Of a DNA stretch of 64,000 bases, positions 24,240 through 36,713 are shown piece by piece (positions within the stretch are counted from its first letter, which is position 1; each line of letters opens with the position of its first letter). Under the pieces are notes generated by a model that did not search any database, was not told the origin of the DNA, and worked only from the letters and a program-made list of their open reading frames with translations. Origin of the DNA: Malania oleifera (Eukaryota; Streptophyta; Magnoliopsida; Santalales; Ximeniaceae); NCBI RefSeq assembly GCF_029873635.1, contig NC_080423.1, positions 88,271,191-88,335,190 on the forward strand, in the 5' to 3' direction. Both the position numbers and the translations under genes were made by a program.

Positions 24240-25347
24240 TCAGTGAGCTAAAGAACTAGTGGAAGACTGACCCGATGTTTGAATTGAGGAAAACATTTTA
24301 TATAGCTGATCCAACTACTCAGGACTAAATACACTACTTGGATTGGTATTATTGTTTTTCTCACCTTGTGACCTTTCAGTTGAAGTATCAGTAGTAGCCT
24401 GATAGCCACGATTTTTTTTATATTGTCTCAACTTCTAGTCTGCAGGCTTTCCATGAATATCCTTGCAGGTATCTTTTGAATGACCTGGCTTATAACAGTG
24501 CTATCACTATAATTTTCCTCTTTTTGCCTTTTGCCCAGATCTTGCAGGGCTTTTTGAAATTAAGGCCAAGACGTTAAGGCCATTTGAATTTAGGGCTAGT
24601 ATTTCAGGCCCGAAACGTTCTGCTCGTGGCCTCAACATCACACGTCGTCGACTCTCCTCCCTCCTTACTTTGGCGAATACCTCTCGGATTGATGGCAGAG
24701 GTCATCGGCCAAGGATTCTTCCTCATACATCATCCAGATCTTGGTTGAGGTCGGCTAAGAACTTAGAGACCCGTTTGTTTTTCGAGTCGTTTTTTGTATC
24801 ATGCACTGTCGCCAGAGCACTCCCATTCCTCTTCGATGCTCAGATCGAGCTCTTGCCAGAGATGAGTCATCTCCATGAAATACTCAGTAACACCTCTCTC
24901 ACCTTGCCTCATTTTCCACAATTGGGTCTTGATCTCGAAGATCTGCGAGTAACTCTCGACGTCGGAAAATGTCTTATAAACAGCGTCCCAGACGTCCTTC
25001 ACCATTGGCAAAAACAAGTAGATTTTCCTGATCGACGGCTGCATAGAGTTGACGAGCCAAGCAGTCACTATGGAGTTTTTGAACCTCCATTTTTGCAAGG
25101 TTACAACGTCGGTAGATTCTGGTTTTCTCCGTTCGCCGGTAAGATAACCTAGCCTCCATTTTCCTTCAATCACCAATTTTATGGCTTGAGCCCACTCAAA
25201 GAAATTTTTTACGTTTAATTTCTCCATTGAGAGTGGAAAGGCTTTGTTGTCTAGCCCATTCGAACCCCCAACGAATGTGGCCTCTAAGTCACCATCGATA
25301 TTTTTAGAAGTAGTTGACCCGCTGCAGTTGACGGTGCTGCTGGCCAT
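24240..25347 (-). pseudogene. copia-2 gag
   Basis: The Met at 25347 opens a 182-residue frame. FPLSMEKLNVKNFFEWAQAI is the conserved plant copia gag start, followed by WRLGYLTGE, KNSIVTAWLVNSM, VWDAVYKTFSDVES and YFMEMTHLWQELD. A frame change near 24800 leads into decayed sequence where the zinc knuckle is expected (24480-24520). The start codon lies about 25 bp after the primer-binding site, normal for copia. Confidence 0.85.
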
Positions 25348-25372
25348 AGTTAGCTAAGGTTGAGAAACCCTA

Positions 25373-25384
25373 TCTCTGATACCA
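25373..25384 (-). promoter_or_regulatory. copia-2 primer-binding site
   Basis: The minus strand reads TGGTATCAGAGA immediately after the LTR end TTTACA; initiator Met tRNA type. Confidence 0.85.
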
Positions 25385-25572
25385 TGTAAACGAAATTCAA
25401 TTCCTATATTTCTTGAATTCTAAATTATGTACATCCCAATCTTACAATATATAATACAATCAAATATTCTAAACAAGGAAACAATCTCTCCACAGAATAA
25501 TATACAATTTTCTACTTTTTACCCACTTTCCTAATTAACTCACTATTCTTACGGAGACTCGGGATTTCAACA
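25385..25572 (-). mobile_element. copia-2 5' LTR
   Basis: 188 bp, TG...CA, the partner of 6254-6439. Confidence 0.88.
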
Positions 25573-25581
25573 CATGACTTT

Positions 25582-25904
25582 TGTAGAGACCCCGAACCCG
25601 ATAATTTAATAAGAAAAGAGGAAATGAAAATTTTAAAGAGGAACAGTAGGCTTCGTCGACGAAGTCCCAATTCTCGTCAACGAAGGCCCTTCTGAGGTTC
25701 GTCGCCAAAATTCAGAGCATTGTTGACGAAGAGATTTAGAACGACCAAAAATATCAAGCTTAAGGTTCATCGACGAAGCCCTTTTTTGGTCAATGAAAGT
25801 TCTTTCGTATTTCGTAGATGAAGGCGCCACTTTGTCGATGAATTTGACCGGGTCAAGGGGGTTATAAATAGGATTTTGATTGCTTCTTCATTAAGAAATG
25901 GAAA

Positions 25905-25992
<88 letters not shown>

Positions 25993-27421
25993 GTCTTTCA
26001 CCGATCGTTGCCCGTTTCGACGATCAAAAGTTACCTCGAGGATTAGGGAGCGAATATCTACAAGTCTAGTGGGGTGGATTCTTGATCTCGAGGAAAAGTT
26101 AAGCTTTGGTTCTCGAGCGTCTCAAGTTGTTTTTCAGGAAATAGGTAAGGGGATTATATTATGTCAGCTATGTTTATGAGTTCTAACGGAAGGAAATGTT
26201 AAAACGGTTTTTAGATAAATAGTTATGGCTTTTCTAGGGTTTCTGGGCCTAGGGTTTGGTTAACCGACTTTATTTTCAAAACCAACCATTTAAATTTAAG
26301 TATGATATTTTTAAAGTATAATATTGGTCTTTCTGAACGTTTTTACTAGTTGAGAAATTGTTATTTCAAACCATAGACTAGTTTTAAAACCAACCAAAGA
26401 CGGTAGGGTTGATTATCTCCATTTTTCCCATATTTAGCTATATATCTATATTTAGTAAAATAACAACCTGGAGATATTCATACCCCAGTTTTAGCAGCAG
26501 TAATTACTTTTCCAAGCAGATGATTTATTTATGAGTTACCAGATGAAAAGTTGTGTGGCATGAGTATAGTTTTAATTGACATTAAATGAGCAGGTTTTGA
26601 ATAATACTGAAATGTAACGACTATAAGTCGAGATATGAGATATGATGGTTATATGCAAAGAGATAAGATATGACGGCTAAATGTTGAGTTTATGATATGC
26701 TAGTTTTTAGCGAGTCAATATCTGGCAGATGTTTTCACAGAAATATGTACAACTTATGTTACATATAGATTTATGAAATGAATTATGATTATAGTTTTAT
26801 ACGATGTAAATTATCATATATGATAGTAGAGGCCTGTTGTTATGTTCTCATGGTAAGAGCACGTACCATAGCTATATGTATGTAGGGGTGCAACCACACA
26901 TCTCAAATAGAGTGTGGATGGGAAAGGTGATTGGTGGCATGGGTAAAGTACTCCTCGATGCAGAAATTCAGAGGCCCCATCCTATGTAGTAATTCCGGAT
27001 GACTCAACCTTCGGGTAGCCTTCGGGCAGAGAGAGAGTAGGCACCATCGTACTACTTTATGTTTGACTTAACATTAGTCGGCCAGCTATTTGTTAGGTCC
27101 AGCCTTCGGGCCACACAACTCGTCATGGGGGGCAGCATGTTGCACGTGTATGTGATGGTGTGACGACGCTAGTTCTACAGACCAGGTTGTATCTTCTAGG
27201 ATATATGAGCACATTTACTATAGAAAGAGCTATATTGAGCCATCAGTATGTTAGTATGAAAGTATGTATTTTCATATTTATAAAGTAATACAGATTTTAA
27301 AATGTCAATTAAAAGTATTTAAATGTTAGCAGTATATGTACACACGAAATCTCATGTTAACCACACACTGACTATAATATAATTTGTCTTACTAAGAGGT
27401 GTCTCACCCTAACATACAAAT
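25582..27421 (+). mobile_element. LTR 3 of the TGTAGAGACC family, truncated
   Basis: It starts TGTAGAGACCCCGAACCCG nine bases after the copia-2 LTR. The layout is GTCGAC palindrome array (25650-25845), TATAAATA at 25863, (TC)n at 25907-25989, then non-coding sequence with the family words AAGAGGTGTCTCACCCTAAC (about 27395). The family match stops at about 27421, where a hairpin sequence begins, so roughly the last few hundred bases are missing. Confidence 0.75.
25907..25989. repeat. (TC)n microsatellite in LTR 3
   Basis: About 41 TC units, starting about 37 bp after the TATA box. Confidence 0.95.
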
Positions 27422-27423
27422 GT

Positions 27424-27485
27424 TGGGTGATAGCAAATTAAGGCAATATAGCTCAATTTAAAAGCTTTATTTTTGCTATCACCCA
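27424..27485. repeat. 62-bp hairpin (possible miniature inverted-repeat element)
   Basis: TGGGTGATAGCAAA and its exact complement TTTGCTATCACCCA close a 34-base loop that is itself partly paired (TTAAGGC with GCTTTATT). It sits exactly where LTR 3 breaks off. No clear target duplication. Confidence 0.6.
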
Positions 27486-29894
27486 TCTCTATTAAAGGTT
27501 GGTACATTTACTTGATCATCTCAAATGAAAAAAATTTCTTGGTAGCTGGCTTCTCATAGAGCAGATCTGGTTTAGCAGTTCCACTGACTGGCTTTGTTTA
27601 TTAGTATTGTTTCTACTCTTTGTTTCTCTTGCTGTGCTTGTTTTACAGTTCTAGTTTCTAGCCTGGTGTGCATCTGTTTGCAATTGGATTTCTTGCTCTT
27701 AGGGCTTATGTTTTGCCTTTTGGCCAATATGTTCACCCTCGCCCCCAATTGTTTTGCTTGTGCTAAACAAAGTAGTTAGCATGAGTAGAAGAAGCTATAG
27801 CTGTATAGCATGCATGCTTTGGTTTAAGTACTTTGTGGCTTTGGAAAGTAAAAACTAATGCAAGCTTTGGACTCTTAAAGAAGAAAACATACTAAAGTAG
27901 AACAAGAAGCTAGACCATGGGTAGACTTTTCAAAAAACACTAATGCGTAGTTTGTATAATTTGTAGCAAACTTGTGTAGTTGGGATATGTTTGATTTTGG
28001 GGTTCATTTGTAATCTTGTATCTTTAGAGGTTTGTGTAGTTCTTTTAATTTAGGGCTTGCTTATGAATAGGATGTGAAATGAATGTGGAAGTTAGTTTTG
28101 TTAAATTGAAAATTTAAGCGAACGCACGCGCGCGCGTGTTTTTCCCATTGCATCTCCTTCCTCATTCTTCCCCTCTCCCATCCCCCCTATTTCTCTTCTA
28201 GTTTCCCTTTTGGCAGTAGTAATGTTGTTGATCTGTATCATTTGCTCAATCTTTCTCTGCTTTCCTACATCACATACTTTAAGGTTGTGTTTGGTGCACG
28301 GCTTTCAGGTCTTTGGATTTGAACGAAGCTCAACACAAATTGCATTAAGTTTTGTCCAAAGCCACACAAAGAATTCAAGTTCTGAACTCAAAAGGTCCCC
28401 AACATAGGGTAAGAAGTCAAGCCAAATAATATGCATTTTGTTAGTCCATCACTTGGTTTGATTTGGTGTCAAGAACTTTTCATGAGTGCAGAAGGCATTG
28501 AAGGGCAAGATTTGCCTTTGTTGAATGAAAACACAAGAATTCAAGTTTCCAAGGCTAACCACGGTACTTTTATTGAGGAGAGGGAGCAGCAGGCCTAAAC
28601 CTTTATCTCAGAGAAGTTTCCAAATAAAAATTTAGAACTTACAAAACAAATTTCCTCATATTTTAAGTTCAAGTGAGCAAGATACAGTTCTTAAATTGAG
28701 GCAGATCAACCTCTTGATCAAATAAATAATAAATAACACATCAAACAAACACATGTCTAGCAGATCTTGTGCAAACTACTACACTACACCCACAGCAATG
28801 GACAAATACAAACATGTACACAACTTAATTTCATAGCATACACAACCACAATTCTAACAACCACATAATACAAACACATTTATCACTTGCAGCTTGGACA
28901 TCAAGTAAACCCAAGCATAAAACATTCACAAAGACTAAACAATTACATCCCATATAGAACTTGGAAAATATTAGGCAATGAAAGGAAAATATTTAGGAAT
29001 ATACTATTTTATGTTTAGTTAGCAGGGAAAGTATAAAGAAAATAAAATAGTTATTCTATATACAAAATCAATGACTAGAAATTTAATTTTCATATTATAC
29101 AATTGATTTTTTAAAAATTATAATCTTATTGAAATAATTTTCATTTTTGATATAGAGAAAATATAGTGAAAATGATTTCCTTTTTAATTTTCCTTTTATT
29201 TTCTTCCCTCAAAACAAAATATTTGATCATGGAGCCTTGAAGATTGACAGGAAAGAAGAAAACCAACACCACCATTTTAACGGGTTTATAATGGGGTTTT
29301 AATTTGGCTGCATTTTATGGAAAATACAATTTTGCTCTTTTCTAATACTCTCTGTAGATTATTAGCTTGAAGAGTCATTTTACAGATGATAGGTTACAGA
29401 TTATAGATGATGGGAATTGAAACCCTACAATTTGAGATTCTAGTTCTTACGTGAAGAACGCTATGGCAATCATATAGGAATGGGATTCCACAGAATAATT
29501 AATATTTTGCACAGTTAATCTGCTCCAGGATGCTGTGTTCATAGTCATACAATCATCTACTAGCACAATGTGGCATAAAGAGAAAAACCAACTATAATTG
29601 AGCGATCACAATATGCTTTCATTTTGACATCAAGTATACATAACTTAAAGAGGACAAATAGGTAATGAGGGAGAGAGAGAGAGAGAGAGAGAGAGTTCAC
29701 GCCAATTATTTAGTGGACAGCACAAGTAATTCAAGCAAAAACCAGGAGTCCAGAAAGATATGGGAGAGACAACGAGTTGTTGGCTCTTTTATTCCTCCTT
29801 CCATATGATGGCTGCAACTCATTCATCAGAAGCAGGAAACATATATATTAATTTTCACTTGCAGCAGACACACAAAGTTACAGCAGTAGATAGA
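27486..29894. other. No gene recognised (2.4 kb)
   Basis: AT-rich sequence downstream of the aminotransferase gene. It contains a purine-pyrimidine alternation, CACGCGCGCGCGTG, at 28125-28138 and a (GA)n run at about 29669-29695. Open frames of 60-65 codons here have no recognisable composition or family motif. I see nothing else supportable. Confidence 0.5.
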
Positions 29895-29900
29895 TTTATT
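29895..29900 (-). terminator. Candidate poly(A) signal of the AGT2-type gene
   Basis: AATAAA on the minus strand, 48 bp after the stop codon, in a T-rich context. Plant poly(A) signals are loose, so this is only a candidate. Confidence 0.45.
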
Positions 29901-29947
29901 TGGGAATTCTCTAAATAGACTTCTCCCCCCATTAAAAGTAAGAAGCT

Positions 29948-32900
29948 TTACATCTTCGACATTGTGAAATCCATCACATCCACGAGGAAATCTGCAACCA
30001 TAGAAGAAAATAGATACGCATTAAGGGATACCATGGTGAGAATCGGAAGGAAAGGTGAAGAGCATCAATCTGCCCCAAAATATAATGTTGCGAATGAGAT
30101 GATCCATTATAGTCTACATACAAGCAAAACCTACCTGCATCTTCCTTTTTGAAGCAGAGAGGAGGTGTGATTCTAAACACATTCCCATAAAATCCACCTT
30201 TGCCAATCAAGACTCCCATTTCTACATCAAGAACAATATATAAGCCCCTTAGAAGCCACATCTAAACTGAAACAATAGCCAAAATTGCATGGAGAGGAGA
30301 AGGATTACCTTTCATCTGGTCCATTACATGAGCTGTTTCAGCCTTCGCAGGAGTTTTCTGTTGGCGATCAGTCACAAGTTCAACTCCAAGCATCAATCCT
30401 CTTCCCCTCACATCTCCAATAACTGCACATACCATTATGTTCAGAAACCATCAAACGGCCATTGATAAGAGAAAAGGGAATAGAAAATGTGCATGAGAAA
30501 ATTCATGCATCCTAGCTAAGTTCCACAATATGCATGCATGCATGGAGAAAAAGTAGAACATCAGCCCTTCATGTCCAATGACATAAATACGTGCTATTGA
30601 AAATCTATCACCAATTGAATGAATCCAGATATTTCCATGACTTTGCACAGAGAATGTGCAGGAAAGAAAAACACTGCTTACTTTCATGCTTATCCTTAAG
30701 GGAAGTGAGGCGCTCTTTCAAATAAGACCCCACAACAAATGCATTCTCCTGAAGCTTCTCTTTCTCTATTGCTCTCAGAACAGCCAGCCCTGTGGCAGTA
30801 CATAATGGATTTCCTCCAAAAGTGTTGAAGTAACTGCGGCGAGTCAAAACTTCTGCAATCTGAGGAGTAGTAACGACAGCACCAATTGGAATACCATTTC
30901 CAATGCCCTGCAATGGCAAGGAGGAAGCAATTCAACACATTAAAGTGAACATACACAGCAACCAAGGTGGGAGACACAGTTAGCTGTTAGAAGCTAATAG
31001 ATGATCCTTGGAGACCTTAAAACTTAAAAGTAATTCTCCCTTGATTATATCTTTGCTTCTTGTTTTCTATTGGCACCTTTCAATTAGTCCAAATGTGTTG
31101 ATCAATCAAAGCAATATTGATAGAGGATAAAACAACCAACCTTCAGATAGAACCATGACAAAATAGCACCTTAGCTAGCTGTAAACCAGAAAAAGCCAAT
31201 CTGTGCAATGACTTGGCACAACTGATCGAATGTGGAGGTGGTTGCCAGTCGCCATCAAAACTTAATGTGGTAGCATAGTTAGGCATACTATGGTCACTCT
31301 TCATTTGTGGAATGGAATTGGGTAAGGAAAGAGAATGGAGAACATATGAAGATAAGTGACATTCAATTCCATTCTACTACTAGGTACCAAACATGCAATA
31401 AAAGTTGTCTATTTGTTATATTTGCAATAGAAGGTTTTGAGCATTTAAGGGACTGAGACCATAGTGAACCCATCAAGTATCAATACCAAACTACGCACGC
31501 ACACACAGCAAGCTGCAATTCAGAGGCATACTGTTCTCATTATTTCTACAGCCCGCATACTTTTAACGAAAAGCAGCAGAAAATTAACCTTTGCCATGGT
31601 CACAATGTCTGGCACAACACCCTGGTTCTCAAACCCCCAGAAATGGCTCCCAGTGCGAGCGAACCCAGCCTGAACCTCATCTGCAATAAAAAGGCCACCT
31701 GCTTTCTTTATAATGTCATATGCAGCAGGCAAGTAACCTGGTGCTAATTCTATTATTCCCCCAACTCCCTGCCATACATTGAATTTCACATAATAAACAT
31801 TAATGGGATATGAAGAGGGAGAAGGAACAGTTTAAACTGGATAATCTTAACCTGTATGGCTTCACAAATAAAACCAGCAACTTGGCCAGAGGTTCCAAAG
31901 TTAATGAGATCTTGGAGTTCATTTGCATACTTCTTTGCATCAGAGCCAAAGACACCTCTGTATGGGTCTGGATTCAAAGCATGATGGACACCACTCTGTT
32001 GGCCAAACCAAAAGATGAGTAGAAAAAGGAAGAAAGACTGAAAAACCAAATGGAGTAAGTTTTCTCCACCGGAAATGTTTAAATTCAGGAAACGTTCTTG
32101 ATTGTCATTGACAAAAAAAAAAAAAAGTTACTTTCTTGTTCTATATTAGGCCCTGTGCGCTGACATGGTTCTACTTCAATTCTCAAAATGCCCCTTCTGG
32201 TAAACAGTTATTTCACAGCGTTTGATTTTGCTTTTATTTATTTATTTTTATTTTTTTAATATTCAAAATTTCAAATGATAGTTTAACATGTTAAAACCTT
32301 ACAATGTTGTAATCTACCGTAAAAAACATGTAATAATGCTGCAATTGTGGTATGGAAAAATCATCATCCCGCTGAGAAAATATTTGGGAATTTGGCATTG
32401 AAGATGTTGAGAGCATGTCTTGAATTATGATGCATTCTATGCGTTAGACGTAGTAATATATGGGAATTTTATATTTGATTTGGGGCTTCGTATTTACAAG
32501 TCATATATATTTGTTCTCTAACTTTGGTTCTTACCCTGTGTTTCTAATATTTTTTGCATAGAATTTAAACATAGAATTTAAATTTATGTAAATTTAGAAA
32601 AAATATATATATAGATTAAAAAAATATATTAGTTTTTTCTTTAAAATTCACACAGGCTCTGATAAAAATCCAAAATTTATGCTACCAAATATTAATTTAG
32701 ACTTTAAACTATTTTTTCTTTTATTGGATTTAGTATTTGCCATTTGGGGTGGGGCTTCAGAGTTTGTACAATTTTGACTTAAATATTATTGAGAAAAAGA
32801 AAATAAAAATAAGAACTTTACCTTTTCATGCTTTATTATAAAGGAAAATAAGAAGAAGAAAAAATACCAAATCAATTAAAAGAATCTTTATTTTACACAT

Positions 32901-35037
32901 CCTTAATATTTGATTTTTCTTACTTTTTAATCATATTAGATCAATTTTTCAATTTAAAAGATATTTGATATAAAAAGAAAATATAATAAAAAATGAATTT
33001 TTTTCTAGCTTATTTTCTTTTCATTTTCTTTTTTCAAGTAAAATCTTTAATGGAAACAGGCCCTTAATGAACCAAAAAAGAAAAGCCCATGTACAACTTG
33101 CATGTGATAGAGATTTGTGTATTAGTTACAATATCTATATTTTTTTCTTGATTTAATGGAATTATTAACTGTGAACAAAATCTTAGCACAATACCTATTA
33201 AATAAAATTTTAATTAAGATATCACTTATGCATTAAAATTTAGATGCCCATATTCAATTTCCATGTGATAGAGATTTGTAAATTAATTGCAATAATCTAT
33301 CCTTTTTTTGGCTCTATTTACTGCGATCATCTGATACAGACGAAATCAAACATTTTTAAGTTAAGATCTCACTTAATAAAATTTAGATCCATTTAATAAT
33401 TAATAATGAATAGTAATGAATGAAAAAGAAAGTATACGGGTATGCCAAAAGAAATGAGGATTATTTGTACAAATAACAAAATGAAAATAATAATTTTTTA
33501 AAATTATATTCCAGCAATCTTCCCACGAAGTGGAACTTACTTAATGAAATTTACAACAAATAATGTCCACTTTGTCTTTTTCGAGAGATTTGCTGGACAT
33601 AATTAATGAAAAGTTTAGTAAAATTCATTATAAAATGTGAATCCTCTTAAATACTGTAAAATTACGTATGCATATACAATATTTATAAAGTATGTTTATT
33701 TACGTATGCATATACGATATTTATAAAGTATGTTTATATCAAACACTACAGTGACTACACTGCCAAACAAAACAACCTTGAGCATTTCACATGCTGGATG
33801 AGTGGAGTTCACTCTCATCATCGAAAGGGCAAGGCAATATTATGGTACATACGAGCACAAGAAACTTTGTTACAACAAAATGATAAATACGAGATTCCAA
33901 CAAAATCATACGGTCCACAATCACGGTGCTTTGATTACTAGTCACTAAGCATGATTCCACACTAATTTTTGGAGTGTTCCTACCGCAGAAAGCCAAGTTG
34001 CAGCGTAAGGAAATGTAAGCGGGAGTACCTGAACAACATTAAATTTCCATATGCTCTGCGCGGTGGCCCCCATCGTCCCGGCTGCGTTACCATGGTACGC
34101 GTTCCTGAGCGAAACGACGTCGTGGCTCCCCGTGTACAGTCTCGCCATCATTATCGCCAGCTCGTTTGCCTCCGTTCCGGAGTTCGTAAAAAACACCACC
34201 TGCCAAAAAAAAGCACAGGACAGTCCATCAGGCTTTCGTAATGATTCATCGCGCACCGAATGATTGTTCGACCGAGACCGATCGGAGGGACCTTGAGATC
34301 TCCGGGCAACTTGGACGCGAGAGCCTCGGCGAAATCGGCGATGGCATGGTTGAGGTAGAGGACGGTGGAGTGTTGGATGCGGTTGATTTGGTTCACCGTG
34401 GCCGCGACCACGTCGGGATGGCAGTGCCCGCAGCACACCGTAGCGATTCCTCCGAAGGCGTCCAAGTATCGCCGCCCGTTTTCGTCGAACAGGTACTGCA
34501 TCTTACCGTCCACCACGTTCAGCTGTTCAATTCATTCAAACAAATAAACAATTCCGACAATCTATAAAACGAAAATCTATAAATCAACTAAAAAACTGAA
34601 TAATCTCCACTGCGCATAGGAAAACATCCGATGATCAGTACCAAACACCGGAGCCATTGAGGCGAGGAAAAACTTTTAAAACACGTAATAAAAGCATTAA
34701 ATGATTTAGATCCTGAATGTGTGCTGTAATTAGGAAACGAATCATTGAAGTTAATTGGATGAGGTATGAAAATGAAATCGACGGAGAAATGAAGGCTCAC
34801 AGGTTTTTCGTAGAAGTGGAACAAGGAGGGGCTGAGATAGTCCTTGCGTTTGCTGAGGACATCGGCGGCGGAGGGGCCGGTGTAGGGAGGAGGAGAGTAG
34901 TTGAAGGGGGGCATTTTAGGAATGGAGGCGTCATTTTCATGGAAAGAGGGCTCTTTCTGCGCTAGTTGGGAGAAGAAACGGCGCCAGCGGCGCAAATCTC
35001 TTCCCGATTTCGCCCCCTTCACCATGAATCTCTGCAT
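29948..35037 (-). CDS. AGT2: Alanine:glyoxylate aminotransferase 2-type class III aminotransferase, 9 exons
   Basis: Exons (minus strand): 35037-34801, 34522-34292, 34199-34029, 31995-31852, 31768-31589, 30907-30682, 30422-30309, 30221-30135, 29991-29948. All eight introns are GT-AG (92-278 bp except 2033, 681 and small ones of 83 and 87). The joined frame is 477 residues and uninterrupted, the length of plant AGT2/AGT3 proteins. Family knowledge: PLP-dependent transfer of amino groups between alanine (or related omega-amino acids) and glyoxylate, in mitochondria or peroxisomes. Seen here: NSGTEAN (162-168, cofactor phosphate), YHG (191-193), DEVQ (291-294, Asp contacts the PLP nitrogen), TMAK with PLP Lys321 at the end of exon 5, then [10 protein letters not shown] and FNTFGGNP. 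Residues 1-30 are Arg/Lys-rich with one acidic residue, like a mitochondrial presequence. The last three residues are SKM, a plant peroxisomal signal form. An in-frame TGA 9 bases before the ATG supports the start. AGT2 versus the close paralogues AGT3 and PYD4 cannot be settled by eye. Confidence 0.93.
31996..34028 (-). other. Large third intron of the AGT2-type gene (2.0 kb)
   Basis: AT-rich, without ORFs of interest and without a recognisable transposon. It holds a 38-bp direct repeat at 33662-33737. Its donor is GTACTC after GTTCAG and its acceptor CCAACAG before AGTGGTG. The size contrasts with most other introns of the gene (83-278 bp). Confidence 0.8.
33662..33737. repeat. 38-bp direct tandem repeat in intron 3
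   Basis: Two near-identical copies of a unit starting TTACGTATGCATATAC and ending AAAGTATGTTTA, differing by one base in the middle (A/G). Confidence 0.85.
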
Positions 35038-35223
35038 CTTTGATCAATTCTTGGAATCCTCTCTCTCTCTTTCTCTCTCTGTTTTTCTATATTCTCTCTT
35101 CCCCTGTTTTGTCTCTGCTATGCTATCGGCTCTGCGAAACGGGGAAAAGATGCCGAAAATGCAGGCCCGCTATTGTCTAGAGAGAGAGAAAATGACGAAG
35201 CAGGAAGAGGCTAATGCGGACAG

Positions 35224-35233
35224 CTTTATATAG
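35224..35233 (-). promoter_or_regulatory. Candidate TATA box of the AGT2-type gene
   Basis: The minus strand reads CTATATAAAGC about 190 bp upstream of the ATG. Between them is a GA-rich (minus strand) tract, complement of CTCTCTCTCTTTCTCTCTC at about 35060-35079, common in plant 5' leaders. This fits a transcript start near 35195. Confidence 0.6.
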
Positions 35234-35589
35234 ATGCGAGACCGAGGCGAGAGGGAGAAGAGGAGAGAGAAGCAAAAAGCGAGAGATCTTGTGACGTGTG
35301 AATGTTTGTTACACATTAATAAAACCCCTACAAATGCACAAAATTACGGATTCACGCCGATGGCTTCTCCTCTTTTGGGGGGCGTACAGACCGCACGGGC
35401 GCTCCCTCTGTACATGCCACGCGTCCCGATTAATTGGATAAATGATTTGACATTGTAAGTGCATTAAATTTTTTAAAATATTTAAAATTAAAATAAGATG
35501 CGGAGACAATCACCTTCCTTTGGTAAAATAATAGATACCTTACCTAAAATTTTAAAAATATCATAAAACTAAATTTTCATAAGAGCACA
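35234..35589. other. Upstream region of the AGT2-type gene, no gene seen
   Basis: A purine-rich block (35235-35290), then a short GC-richer piece with CACGCGTC (about 35418) and AT-rich sequence. It may hold promoter elements, but none is certain. The inverted arm begins at about 35590. Confidence 0.4.
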
Positions 35590-36003
35590 TACTTTTCAAA
35601 AATTTTCATTTTAAACCTTCCATAATCTCGTAAGATTATCTTGCAAGATTTAAATGGTAAGGGGAATTCGTATGCTGACGCATGATGGCCAAATCTCACA
35701 GAATGCTACGAGATTTAAGCAAATCTAGCAAGACCATCCTGCGAGATTTGCATGAATATTTGCTTATAAAAGTTTTTAGTGTACGTAGAAAGCAATAGTG
35801 CCTTCCTAATTTATTTCTCTCCAAAAATTTCTTCCAAACTAAATCTATGGACAGTTTCTAAAAATAAATAAAAGAATAAATAAATAAAATATTTATTTAT
35901 TTGTTCATTTATGAATTTTTTTATCTATTTAACATATTTTATTTCATTTGATTTTTCAAAAAAAATCCTCTCTCTCCCTTCCTCTTTCTCTCTCTAGAAG
36001 TTT
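35590..36003 (+). repeat. Left arm of long inverted repeat
   Basis: This 0.41 kb sequence is the reverse complement of 39806-40278 with moderate divergence. Shared landmarks are AATTCGTATGCTGACGC, CCAAATCTCACAG, ATAAAAGTTTTTAGTGT, GTGCCTTCCTA, an AAAT-rich palindrome and a TCTCTCTAGAAGTTT inner end. Arms of this length are typical of Mutator-like elements, but no transposase or clear target duplication is seen. Confidence 0.8.
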
Positions 36004-36713
36004 ATAAAATTTTGAGCCCCCTCTTTTCTTTTTTTCTTTTTCCTTGATTTTTTTTTTTGCAAGGATGAAATGGGTTTTTAATTTTATCAATGTTCCGGCT
36101 TTAACTACATATAATTTGTCCCTAATTTAAAATATGAGATCTTCAATACAAAATTGCTAAAAATCTAACTATAATATATTGACATACCCTCTTACCCACA
36201 TGGTAATTAATACTCTTATTAGTATATATGTGATTGAGAGAATATCCTAATAGTAAAATCTCTATAACTTCGATGCTTAAACACAAACAATTTATTTACT
36301 TTTAGGATTTCAATATTAGAGATTACATTACACGAATTGAAAGGTGAAAAAAAGAGCTTAAACCCAAAACATTAATTGAAAATATTTTCCAATATAAATA
36401 CTTTAGAACGTAAAATATTATTTATTGTGAAACATACTAAAAATATTTTTTTAATCAACACTTTAACTACTTGTTTTTTCCTTCTTCTTTTTTTTCTTTT
36501 TTACATTTTTCTTGCAAAAATTTAAGTTTTATAATTCCCATAAATTGATCTATCATTTTGATCTTTTATATGAATAACCTTTACAAATCCCTACAAAAAA
36601 GTGGTAAAATTAAAAATCTATTGTCTTTCTACTTTGAGTTTAGATTCACTATAGAGTATAATTCATTTTAATATGCAAAATAATATTTGAGTTCAAAAAT
36701 TAAAAGTCACAGT
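36004..36713. other. Core between inverted arms, left part, no gene
   Basis: AT-rich, with T runs and no usable open frame. It ends at the solo LTR boundary, 36714. Confidence 0.4.

Noticed and set aside
24670-25152. 160-codon plus-strand frame
   Set aside because: It is antisense to the copia-2 gag, which has recognisable gag motifs on the minus strand.
27486-29894. Possible downstream gene or non-coding RNA
   Set aside because: No splice-consistent coding frame, RNA-gene fold or family motif could be supported by eye.
33969-34567. Plus-strand frames of 60-108 codons across the aminotransferase exons
   Set aside because: They are antisense shadows of exons 2 and 3, whose minus-strand sense is strongly conserved and spliced.
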